The position numbers and the translations under genes were made by a program. The notes beneath the pieces were generated by a model. The model saw only the letters and a program-made list of their open reading frames with translations. It did no database searches and was not told the DNA's origin. Below, piece by piece: positions 1-64,000 of a stretch of 64,000 nt of DNA (positions are counted from its first letter, which is position 1; each line of letters begins with the position of its first letter). This stretch comes from Rhipicephalus microplus (lineage: Eukaryota > Arthropoda > Arachnida > Ixodida > Ixodidae): NCBI RefSeq assembly GCF_043290135.1, contig NC_134710.1:4122821-4186820 (forward strand), in the 5' to 3' direction.

Positions 1-1
1 A

Positions 2-1165
2 GCGCTGTCATCATTTTGCTTACGGAGCGGAGTGCTATACAAAAGAAACTTCTCTTCAACAGGATCTGCGTATTTGCTCGTCATCCCAGCAGCCCTTCGC
101 TCCGAAGTACTCGAAGCATGCCACAACGAGGTGACTTCAGGCCACTTAGGTTACACAAGAACGTTGGCCAGAGTACGGCAGCGCTACTTCTGGCCAAGAC
201 TGACCGTAGCCGTAAAACACCATGTTCGTACTTGCCTCGACTGCCAGCGACGGAAGTCACCGCCGACTAAACCAGCTGGCCTCCTGCAGCCCGTGCAGGT
301 CCCAAGAACACCATTCGACCAGATTGGCATGGATATTTTGGGCCCACTTCCTACTTCTACTGCTGGTAACCGCTGGGTTATTGTCGCGACTGATTACCTT
401 ACCCGTTATGCTGAAACAAAGGCTATCCAGAGAGGTACAGCAGCGGAGGTGGCACAATTTTTCATCGAGAACGTTGTCCTGCGGCATGGTGCACCAAGCA
501 TCGTAATCACAGACAGAGGAACCGCATTTACGGCAGCTCTTTTGGAACAAGTCCTCATGCTGAGTGGAACAACCCATTGCAAGACCACCGCCTACCACCC
601 GCAAACGAACGGGCTTACAGAGCGTCTGAACAAAACAATTGAAGACATGCTTTCAATGTACGTAGACGTCGAACACAAAAATTGGGACGAAATCTTGCCA
701 TATATCACGTTTGCATACAACACTGCCAAGCAAGAAACAACCCAGATGACCCCGTTCAGCCTAATTCACGGAAGGGAAGTACGAACCATGTTAGATGCGA
801 TGCTAGCGCACGAATGGGACGACATCGAACCGGACGCCGAGATGTTTACAGAACGAGCGGAAGAAGCAAGGCAACTAGCACGCCTGCGAATCCAGCAACA
901 ACAAGAGTACGACGCGAGCCGCTACAATTCTCGCCGCAGAACAGTCGTTTACCAGACCGGTGACAGAGTATGGGTTTGGACGCCCATACGGAAACGAGGA
1001 CTCTCTGAAAAGCTCCTGAGGAGATACTTTGGGCCATATCTAGTACTGCGACGACTGAGTGATGTTACCTACGAGGTTGTCCCCGACACTTCATATAGTA
1101 CGAGGCTTCGCCAGCACCGTCCTGAACTAGTTCACGTTGTGCGCATGAAGCCTTATGAAAGGTAG
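2..1165 (+). CDS. Ty3/gypsy pol polyprotein, integrase part (partial, 5' cut by window)
   Basis: The frame is open from the window edge (base 2) to a TAG at 1163-1165, about 387 codons. Seen: an HHCC zinc-binding N-terminus (CHNEV..GHLGYTRT then CLDCQRR), a DDE core (GMDILGPLP with the first Asp, VITDRGTAF with the second, and TNGLTERLNKTIEDML with the catalytic Glu), and a C-terminal GPY/F-type module (FGPYLVLRRLSDVTYEV). No chromodomain follows. Integrases of this family insert the element cDNA into the genome. The catalytic residues are all present and there is no internal stop, so this copy is fairly young, although its upstream pol and gag lie outside the window. A purine-rich tract follows 75 bases after the stop, as expected just before a 3' LTR. 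Confidence 0.93.
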   Translation, partial: ALSSFCLRSGVLYKRNFSSTGSAYLLVIPAALRSEVLEACHNEVTSGHLGYTRTLARVRQRYFWPRLTVAVKHHVRTCLDCQRRKSPPTKPAGLLQPVQVPRTPFDQIGMDILGPLPTSTAGNRWVIVATDYLTRYAETKAIQRGTAAEVAQFFIENVVLRHGAPSIVITDRGTAFTAALLEQVLMLSGTTHCKTTAYHPQTNGLTERLNKTIEDMLSMYVDVEHKNWDEILPYITFAYNTAKQETTQMTPFSLIHGREVRTMLDAMLAHEWDDIEPDAEMFTERAEEARQLARLRIQQQQEYDASRYNSRRRTVVYQTGDRVWVWTPIRKRGLSEKLLRRYFGPYLVLRRLSDVTYEVVPDTSYSTRLRQHRPELVHVVRMKPYER

Positions 1166-1239
1166 TGACTGCGCAAGACACTTCTTAAAGAACAGGCAAA
1201 AAAAAACTGCACTACTGGTTTAGCATCGGGGCGATGCTC

Positions 1240-1256
1240 ATTAAGAGGGGGGCAAA
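1240..1256 (+). other. Polypurine tract and start of gypsy 3' LTR
   Basis: A purine run (AAGAGGGGGGCAAA) ends at 1256 and is followed by TGACGCG, the expected order of PPT and LTR 5' end. The LTR should begin at 1257. I could not fix its 3' end because the 5' LTR of this element is outside the window. Confidence 0.6.
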
Positions 1257-2645
1257 TGACGCGTGTGTACTGGTGGACCAAAACGACAATAAGGGGATTT
1301 GGCGGACACCAGGTAGTGGAGCTCTGGCTGATTGAAGATAAAGAAGGCGATCTAGCTGTTCGGCTGCTGAGAGTCGCTGTGTCAACGTTCATCTGCCTTT
1401 GGTTCGCGCTGCACCGCGACAATATTCATGCGAGACAAAGAAGAACGGATGGGCAGTGGCACTGGACAGGGTTGGTCGTGCCAGTCGGCGCGTTATCACC
1501 TGACTTTTTATGCCATACTTACAGCTGCTGTGAGGCAAATGCCTAACACTCATAATTGGCAGACGTGGAGCACGCTATTCAATGGGGTTAAGAAGAAACA
1601 GATGAGGGGGCTTGAGAGGATACCGGTACCCATGCGTAACACTCATCGTAGGAATTTGTCAAATCTTGGTGTGAATACTAAGCGACGAAAGAAAACAAAG
1701 TGGACGCAGTCGCGAGGATCCTCCTCGCCCTGCCTGACGTTTTTTTTTTCCACTCATCCCGACTCGGAAACAGCGAACGTTCGGACGACCAAGACTCATT
1801 GACACCCCCCTCTTCTCTCTTTCACATTCCTTTCTGTCCCCTACCAGCCATTCCCCGTTGTTGAGATGACCTCCTGAGACAGTTACGACGTCACACACTT
1901 CCCTTGCTTTCAAATTGACTTTAAGAAGGCGAGCGCGCGGGTCGTCGAAAACTGATGCCTTGGGATGCGGCACGCAATCTAGGGAGCATTGTTGCAATCA
2001 CGGGAGAAACGACCTTGAGCGGCGACTGCAGAAGTGTGCACTCTATCGACACTAATGAACACGCTGACAGCCACCGTACGACAAACCGGGAGTAAAGGAA
2101 GCAAGCTCTTAAAAGAAAAATCAAGAGAAAAATAGAAAGAAAATATTTATTATATAAAAACGACACAGAGCAATAAGCAGGTAGAGCAAGGCAGAAAAGA
2201 GCGAGAATGTAAAGTATAGCGAAAAATCGTAACAGCTAGCGACGACGGGAAGGAGAGAGAAAGCCCAGCTGCACTCTTCCTCAACCACTAAACGCAGGTT
2301 ACGCAACCTCTTTCGCTTCTTTTTCGGTATGTGTGTATTTATTCACTTTCAATCTTCAACGTTAGTCGTCTTCAATACTGCGTATAAAAGATAGCATAAT
2401 TGAAGCTTCATTTCCATAGAAATGGCAATCCTACGTTCCGTTCTAGTTGTACATCTCAATCGGGCCAGTGCACACTCAATTCTGTTACCGAACAGGCCAA
2501 AAGGCAACAAAACTGTACGTGTAGCCTCACAGAAGTGTTCTGGCATGATATTTTTGCTGCTGCTAACAATGACGTTCATGCTGTTGCTGATAATGTGTGG
2601 CCCTTCAAACTACCACATGGTGTGATGATTCCTGCGGTTCTACAT
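1257..2645. other. Probable gypsy LTR grading into unassigned sequence
   Basis: The first several hundred bases are probably LTR by position. From about 1900 to 2645 I recognise no gene or repeat. The short ORFs here are unsupported. Confidence 0.4.
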
Positions 2646-2771
2646 TTGCGCCACGAGGACAACCCCAGGTGGTCGAAGTTTCCGGAGCCCTCCACTACGG
2701 CGTCTCTTATAATCATATGGTGGTTTTGGGACATTAAACCCCCAATATCAATCATCATACTTGCGCCACGA
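2646..2771 (+). mobile_element. Ruka-like SINE, 5'-truncated, with 11-bp TSD
   Basis: Bases 2657-2760 match the 3' half of the tRNA-derived SINE seen many times in this window (CCCAGGTGGTCGAA... to the ATCAATCATC tail). Direct repeats TTGCGCCACGA at 2646-2656 and 2761-2771 are the target site duplication. The tRNA-like head is missing. Confidence 0.88.
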
Positions 2772-2834
2772 AATTATAAATGGACTCGTGACAATCATGT
2801 ATAAGTTTTTACATGCGAAGCACTTCATGAGCGA

Positions 2835-2920
2835 GCTGGTGGCGTCCACGCTCCATTGCGCATGCGCGTCCCGTCCGCCTTTCTCACCTCGCAACGCCGA
2901 CGCAGTAAGCGTCTGCTAGC
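2835..2920 (+). repeat. Repeat family X, partial left copy
   Basis: CATTGCGCATGCGC followed by a segment ending CAGTAAGCGTCTGCTAG resembles the first part of the longer X copy at 3800-4320 and the minus-strand copy at 28555-28920. It abuts the TIR element at 2921. Confidence 0.5.
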
Positions 2921-3799
2921 CTAATACCCCTGTCACACGGGCACCCGCGAAGACCGTTTAACTCCCTCGTCCTTACGACAACGAAGATGCGGTCCGTGTC
3001 ACACGGCCACCCTTACCCAAACGAAGGTAAACGGAGCGTTTCGCAAAGGACGTTCAACGATCTCTCTTCGCAGCGAAACGAGGTACTCTCGTCCCCAGCA
3101 GTCAAGAGGTCAGAGAAAAATTTCGAGCACTAAGTGGCCGCAGTGAAAGAATAATACATTTTGGCAATCTTAAACGTTCTTTCGTTGCAGTACTCATTCA
3201 CAACGCGTGTTTGTTTACATATATTTACGCCCGCCAGAGTTCACTTACTCTCAACACCGATGCTCTATACACTCCGCGCCTCGCACGTGGTGCCTCGCGA
3301 GTCGGGCCGGCCTGTGCCATTGAAAAATATTTCGTCCATGCATGTGGTTGTGGTCGTCGCTGTGTCACTCATGGCTGAAGAACACAAAATGTGCGCTCAC
3401 GAGGCAAGGAAGCACAAGAACTTTCGTACACAAACATGAACACAGGCAACAAAACAACTAAAAGCCCAGTGTGGCCAGCGTCACTAGCAGCATCGCTACA
3501 TTTAGCGAATTCGTTTTTCTTTGAAAATATCTTTATGGTTTGTTAGCCTCTTACCTCCTTAATAGTGGTTTTTTGTAAAAACCCTAGAACGAGGATTCAC
3601 AAAAAATCAATAGAGATGAAATTAGAATACGTTTCCGAAAATCAAACAGCGCCAGCTGAGCCCCCTCGCGCCAACTGTTACAACCTTTTCATTGCCGTGT
3701 GACACTGCCACAACTCCTTCTCCGTCGAACCACCTAGGGGAGATTTACGTTGACGGTGTTCAACGGAGTTTAGTGGTGGCCGTGTGACAGGGGTATTAG
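2921..3799. mobile_element. Non-autonomous DNA transposon with 25-bp TIRs
   Basis: The ends are inverted repeats: 2921-2945 begins CTAATACCCCTGTCACACGG, and the reverse complement of 3775-3799 begins with the same 20 bases (24 of 25 identical overall). A second, inner GTCACACGG motif occurs near each end (about 2998 and 3697, inverted). The 879-bp interior has no transposase ORF. The superfamily is not recognised and no clear TSD is visible. Confidence 0.72.
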
Positions 3800-4320
3800 A
3801 TTCCTCTCCCTCTCTCTCCTTTAGGCATCCCTCCCTGCGTCGTTTACACCCCCATTGCGCATGCGCTTGCCACTGCTCTCTCTCTCCTCTCCTACGCTGT
3901 CCCATCACTCACTTCGCTACGCTGACGCAGGCAGCGTCTGGTCGCGAGTTTCTTCAGTGACAAAACTGACTCCTCGCGCTGCACAATTGTTCACTGGGTA
4001 CCCCGTATACATAGGCACTGCATTTTGGCTCGGATTTAGATGTCGGGTAAAAAAACACGTGGTGGTCAAAATGTTTAAAGCCATCCACTACGGCATCTCT
4101 CATAATCGTATGGTGGTTCTGGGACGTTTAATCCTAACGATTATTACTTTCAAGGTAGTGCTGGTAGGAGATCTCTCCTGTGCGTTGTTGATCAATGAAA
4201 ATTTGCAGCGTACGTGTGCATTAACTAAAAGCGGACTATGGGTCTCTGTGTTCCTTCGGAGTCTTCTGTTACTCATTTCCAATTGAAGTGATTGGCATGT
4301 TGCAGTAGAAAACACCCGTC
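3800..4320 (+). repeat. Repeat family X, long copy
   Basis: It is homologous, with moderate divergence, to the reverse complement of 28555-28920. Shared landmarks include CATTGCGCATGCGC, GCAGCGTCTGGTCGCGAG, CGCGCTGCACAA and ATAGGCACTG. A SINE fragment interrupts it at about 4060-4137. No coding potential is seen and the family is not recognised. Confidence 0.6.
4060..4137 (+). mobile_element. Diverged Ruka-like SINE fragment
   Basis: GTGGTCAAAATG...CCACTACGGCATCTCTCATAAT...GTGGTTCTGGGACG matches the 3' part of the SINE with many substitutions. It lies inside the X copy and is absent from the X copy at 28.6 kb, so it is a later insertion. Confidence 0.65.
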
Positions 4321-4366
4321 CATCACTGTAGTGATGAATGGATGTTTCCTTCTGGAACATGCAGTT

Positions 4367-4408
4367 TGTGGAGGCGCAAAGCACGCATGCGTGCTTTGCT
4401 CCTCCACA
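4367..4408. repeat. Near-perfect 42-bp palindrome, no spacer
   Basis: Arms 4367-4387 and 4388-4408 are reverse complements with one mismatch in 21 (TGTGGAGGCGCAAAGCACGC on the left). It could extrude as a cruciform or form an RNA hairpin. Confidence 0.9.
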
Positions 4409-4409
4409 G

Positions 4410-4894
4410 GTCACTCCGGCACAACACCACGATGTACACCACCGTCAATGCCGCCGCCAGCGTAAGTGTTAGCAGACGCTGCTTCTCATGCAGTCATCCA
4501 CACATGGTTTCTTTCAGCTGGAGATGGTGTAATGTTTTTTCTCGGAATTCATAGCTTCAAGCACTGGAGTAGCTTCGTAGTTGGACAGGTGATTGCTATG
4601 CAAAAGGCCTTGGTTCGACTGCCTCCCACTTCTAGTCAAGATTTTTTTGTCAATTATTTCATCAGCATATACCTCAAATATTCGCTCAAAGAGACGCAAA
4701 TTTTCGCTCGCATTCAGTGGGGTCTTGGCTCGCACTAGAATTTTCACGAAACGAGCTCTTTAGTTTCTTCGCTTTTACGAACTGCACTTTCAGTCAGGGC
4801 TTCGTTGTAGCTCATCCTATATAGTGCAGTCTGTTAGCGTTGCTCAGTATTTCAAAAGTACGAATGTACTATGAGGTTCTTTCTTCTTTTTCAG
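4410..4894. other. Sequence upstream of the first visible SLC15 exon
   Basis: I searched for the preceding POT exon (the FYGMR-type segment) and did not find it. A pyrimidine-rich tract ends in TTCAG at 4894, the 3' splice site of the exon. Confidence 0.5.
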
Positions 4895-60207
<55,313 letters not shown>

Positions 60208-61951
60208 GCAAGTATTTGAACTCGAGTCGGTCATAGGTTTATCCTTGCGCAATCGTTTGTGTGTTTCGAAGATTTTGTTATGGAATATTTCTCTGGCAAA
60301 ACTCTTTCATCTCTGGTGGCCGCATAGTGAGGTGCAGATAAACTGAGCGCGTGTTCTGAAAAAGCCAGAAAGGGTAACGGCGGTGCACTGAAGGTGCGAA
60401 CACACTTTCGCGCGCGTGCCACTTTTCCTCCCGCCGACATCGGAGTCACCAAGGGTACAAGAACAGGCAGATCAAAAGCTGTGCAGAGAAAGGGGGGAAA
60501 TTGGCCAATATGAAATAAAATCCAGTATATATATACAAATTGTGCCTATTTTCGGCATTGGTGTCGCAAAATTGCAATTTACAGGGTTTACAAGGAAATC
60601 AAAACCTTTTTAATGAGGATTTTGATAATTGACGAAAGCAGCACACCAAAAAAAAATCAAGAGAAAAAATACAGGGAACATACTCTCCAAGATGTTAGTT
60701 TTTCATATGTTCTTTCTAATAGGTTGACTGTGTTTAACGCAGCTGCTATGTACATCAGCGGTTTCAAAATATGACTCTGCAGTTCTCTGGTAAAAGAGTT
60801 CTCATATTCTCTTCTGTTATGAGCCAAGATCTGTTAAACCAGTTCTTGGTTTTAAATCAGCCCACTCAAAGGTGGTAAAAAAGGGCATCGTCTTCACTTG
60901 TATAAAATTTGTTCTAGAAAAGTCTTGGAAGCACGTGCTGTGTTCTAGTTTTGCGAAACATGTAGCAAGACTAAAACAAGCTAAATTCCAGGCAAGCGGC
61001 ACTTCTTTTTTTTTTAAAGGGGTGTCGTGTAGAAGAGAAACTCCATACTGAAGAAGAAAAAAAAGAAGTTCGCAGACATTCCTTGTATGCATAAACTTGT
61101 ACATGGGTTACTAAAAAATCCCCGCTCAAGCACACCATAGAAAGGGGTAACCAGCGAAAACTGGAACTTGAGGCCCCGGTGTTAAGCAGTGGATTCAATT
61201 CCGCGTGTCACTGAATTAAGCATTTCACAATTATTGCGATAGAGTTTATATGGACGGTCTCGGCTGGTTTTTTCGTCACCACCGTCATTCCCGTATGTGT
61301 GTATTTGTATATATTGTGTATATCTGAGCGCGCACACGACCATTTCGCGAGCCTTCCGCTGTACGGCCGCTCCATTTCCTTCCCCAAGACATGGTAATGG
61401 TGCATGGCGACAGATGGCGCCACGAGTGGGCGTGGCCAAAGTCTAGGTGGTGTTGGCGTGGCGCTTGTTCCCGGTGGCTGCGAGAATCAGTCAGGCCGAG
61501 ACACGTGCGTGCCGAAAATGGCCTCTACTTCATTGGCCAGCACCCAGTAAGCACGTGGTTTTCTTTCGTCCATGTCCCCTTTAGGAATACCCAGAATGTA
61601 GCCTGCCCGAGTGCCTAGGCATCCCCCGCATGCGTGTTTACCTGAGTGTTAGCTTCGGTACCGTCCGCTAAGCCAAACCGCGGTGTCTAGTCCTTCAAGT
61701 GATCGCACCACGCCAAGCCGCACTTGCCGTAGGCCCACGCGTACGAGGTTTGCCATAACTCTCGCGACCAGACCCAGTGGCCATCGTGAGAGTGCGCAGC
61801 ATTGCCGCGAGGGACCTATTCCCGAACGGCGTGTCAAAGCTTGCCATGGCCAGTTGCGACTTGCTCGCGGTCTCCCCTTTATCGTGAACGTCCATATGCC
61901 TTCGCTCCCCGCGCCCCGGGAGTGGACGTTTTGCTGTTGTTTCGGGGTTCT
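60208..61951. other. Intron sequence after SLC15 exon 7
   Basis: No further POT exon found. 61400-61950 may belong to the LTR region preceding the gypsy RNase H fragment. Confidence 0.4.
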
Positions 61952-62107
61952 GCCAAAGGCAATCAAGTGTTTGTGTATTGCTGTTCATCGAACACTGTCT
62001 GTTATGCCGCGCTAAACGCTTTGTTAGTTGAGCGCGTGCGGAGCGGTGCGCTACACGTGAGTAGGTGACAGAGGCACGGCCCTGTGGCTCGCTAAGCCTG
62101 AACCTGT
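61952..62107 (+). repeat. LTR-like segment, partner of 45608-45735
   Basis: See the other copy. Here it lies about 80 bases upstream of a gypsy RNase H relic, which supports an LTR origin with a large internal deletion. Confidence 0.4.
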
Positions 62108-62179
62108 GGTGATCTTCCGCAAAGGTGAGATAGAGGTCACCGCACTGCTGTGTTGCTGCCGTTAGCCTTTACCAGCCAC

Positions 62180-62536
62180 TCGTTGATACCCGCAGAAAAT
62201 AATTGATCCGTGACCAAGAGGGAGTGCCATGTCATCGTGTTTGCGCTGCGGAAGTTTGATGTCTGCGTTGACAGGACGAAGTTTGTGGTGCAAACAGATC
62301 ACAGTGCGCTGAGCTCGCTGTTGTGGCTTCGTGAGCCTGCAAGGAGGCTGGCGCGCTGGGCTCTCCTAATACAGCATTATGACTTTTCAGTGCGGTATCG
62401 TAAGGGGAGCACTAACGTGGTAGCTGACGCGCTATCTCGTGCCCCAGTGTCTATAGGGAGCCTGGATCTCGGTGCGACAACTGCTAGCGGTGCCTTTGCG
62501 CAAGCGAACGACGCGGGCTGGATTGATGTGCATTGA
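62180..62536 (+). pseudogene. Ty3/gypsy RNase H fragment
   Basis: After a broken PAENN segment with a stop, the frame reads VTKRECHVIVFALRKFDVCV, KFVVQTDHSALSSLLWL, RLARWALLIQHYDFSVRY then KGSTNVVADALSRAP. This matches the C-terminal half of gypsy RNase H, with the conserved T-DH and the terminal ADALSR motif. No integrase follows. Confidence 0.88.
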
Positions 62537-62583
62537 TATGGATGTACCCTTTAGATCGGGCGGTGGTTGATGCCACCAAGCCG

Positions 62584-62790
62584 TAATACTTAGTGAACCA
62601 AAAGGTAGATTTTTTCCCTTTAAATGGTGAGGTTGAGGACTCGTACTTTGCAGTGAAGGGTTAAATTTTCACTCGTGCCTTGACTTTAGCCACTAATCAG
62701 ATAACCTCGTTTTAGGTAATTCTACCCGCTTAAAGTCTATTTTGCCTTCCCGGTCCCTAAACCCCAGTGCTTTGAAAAACTCTGCGCTAA
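62584..62790 (-). pseudogene. LINE 3' end fragment, second copy
   Basis: It matches 7450-7660. The minus strand reads FFKALGFRDREGKIDFKRVE then LPKTRLSD. 5'-truncated. Confidence 0.65.
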
Positions 62791-63942
62791 AAACGGCGGT
62801 GGCAGCGCCTCCGGGTGGAGCAAAGGCTGAAGGCTTGGCGAGCACACCCATAAGTGTATCAGCAGGGGGGGGGGGGGGGGCGGAAGTGGCGCGAGCTACC
62901 TCACTGAGAAAAGTGGGGGAAGGGGGGGTGAGCCCCCCCTTTTGGCAGTAGTAACTGTCAGCTGCACACTGGGGAAAATTACAAACAAGGCGAAGTTTTC
63001 CTTCACCACAGTATTCACTCAATTATATTGTTACCAGGAAATGAAAATGTTACCAGGGAATGTTTTAATAAAATAAAATTTTTCCTAAATTTCTGCTGTG
63101 ACGATTTCCCTTGAATGTTTCTTGCGGTGCAGGCTACCTATGCGACTCATTCGCGCCTTTACTGTATAGCCTGACGATAGTTATAGCGTGAGAACAGAAT
63201 GACGACATAGAGACAAGAATGACACGATTGTCCTTCTTGTCTTGCGTCGTGATTTTGTTCTCGTGTTATAACTATCATCATGTCATACCAATTAGCCCAA
63301 GCTGCCAGAATATCTTACTGTATAGCATTGCAAAGCGGGCTACAGTACAAGGTGCGAAAGCGTCCTGTGCTTGCTTTGTTAGGGATGGGAACAAGCAACC
63401 ATTTTTTCTACCAGTCAGAGCATTTGCTGCTTCAAGAAAGTTGTTTTCTTTCGCCAAAAATCAATAGCGTCATCGCTGCTTTATCGAAACTGCTTTGAGC
63501 CGGTTATTTTGACGAAATGTTTTGAATGGTTTATTTCTGCTGTACTACAAGCGCCAGGAAGAGGTTTACATTGAAAAAGAATGGCTATTTGGGCTAGTTG
63601 GCTCTTCAATACCATGAAGAGGTTTACGTTTTAGTCTCTGATAAATTTGATCAGCCTTGCTTACGGTAACTAGGAGCGATGGCAGCAGTTTGCAAAGTAG
63701 CGAAGAATAAAGCAGTGGACTCGAGCACAGTTGGAAGCTAAGATTCTAAGCTCAACCCGCAGCTTCAACCACCGGACCAGAAAAAAGGTGTAAGACCGTG
63801 CTTTTTTGCACAATGAAGGCCTAATTGTATGTCGGGCTAGTTAGTTTTCATTCAACTTGGATTGCTTGTTTCATTTCAGACAGTTCTGTAGCGTGGTGGG
63901 GTGTAGTGGTTAGTGTACGTGCATGCTGACTGAATGATCGTC
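62791..63942. other. Terminal intergenic or intron sequence
   Basis: Contains a G-run (62867-62881) and a foldback (63176-63276). No gene is supported. Confidence 0.4.
63176..63276. repeat. Imperfect foldback, ~47-nt arms
   Basis: The left arm starts GATAGTTATAGCGTGAGAAC and the reverse complement of the right arm starts GATAGTTATAACACGAGAAC. Pairing continues through CACGACGCAAGACAAGAA-like sequence to a loop of about 8 nt near 63222-63229. Confidence 0.85.
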
Positions 63943-64000
63943 AGTTGATTGATTGATATGTGCTGTTTAACGTTCTAAAACCACCGTATAATTATGAGAG
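63943..64000 (-). mobile_element. Ruka-like SINE, cut by the window end
   Basis: TTGATTGATTGATATGTGCT then TTAACGTTCTAAAACCACCG is the 3' end of the SINE on the minus strand. Confidence 0.9.

Noticed and set aside
62693..63022. 109-codon minus ORF
   Set aside because: Only its C-terminal ~30 residues match LINE sequence; the rest crosses a poly-C/G run and low-complexity sequence.

Overview
This is a eukaryotic nuclear window, most likely from a hard (ixodid, probably metastriate) tick. The main evidence is at least fourteen copies or fragments of one tRNA-headed SINE that looks like Ruka of Rhipicephalus, together with tick-like Ty3/gypsy, RTE, CR1/L2 and Penelope remnants, dense microsatellites and huge introns. 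I see no prokaryotic operons, CRISPR arrays, rRNA genes or complete tRNA genes. The species is inferred, not proven.

One host gene can be supported. It is a proton-coupled oligopeptide transporter (SLC15/PTR2/POT family) on the + strand, with seven exons that join in perfect phase: 4895-5036, 5109-5192, 34536-34635, 56997-57087, 58718-58795, 58853-58935 and 60133-60207. They carry both PTR2 family signatures. The exons total 653 nt spread over 55 kb. Two introns (29.3 and 22.4 kb) hold almost all of the transposable elements; others are as short as 57-72 bp. The last visible intron uses a GC donor. The 5' exons and the C-terminal half lie outside the window.

Layout. 1-1256: 3' end of a Ty3/gypsy element (integrase). 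2646-4320: SINE fragment, a TIR element and repeat family X. 4895-5192: SLC15 exons. 5355-7010: microsatellites and a ~143-bp tandem repeat. 7450-13590: LINE remnants, including a minus-strand LINE broken by a SINE, a 223-bp insertion and a ~2-kb TIR element. 13744-17000: SINEs and a Mutator-like relic. 17428-24840: an RTE LINE (minus) split by a second LINE, itself split by a SINE and a hAT-like element that contains a 23-bp SINE scrap. 24852-27580: gypsy LTR and gag split by a hAT-like element with a perfect 8-bp target duplication. 27585-28920: copies of repeat families Y and X. 29310-33421: the best-preserved LINE (CR1/L2 group). 34536: SLC15 exon. 34.6-47.4 kb: MITEs, SINEs, a Y copy and LINE/Penelope relics. 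47390-51228: a very young LTR element. 52404-56590: SINEs, an RTE LINE and a CR1/L2 relic. 56997-60207: four SLC15 exons. 61952-64000: gypsy RNase H, LINE and SINE remnants.

The most notable item is the 3.8-kb LTR element at 47395-51223. Its two ~1-kb LTRs appear identical apart from a 2-nt poly-T difference. It has a 5-bp target duplication, a primer binding site, a polypurine tract and a single intact 479-residue gag-like ORF, but no protease, RT, RNase H or integrase. It is therefore a young non-autonomous element that kept a coding ORF (TR-GAG-like).
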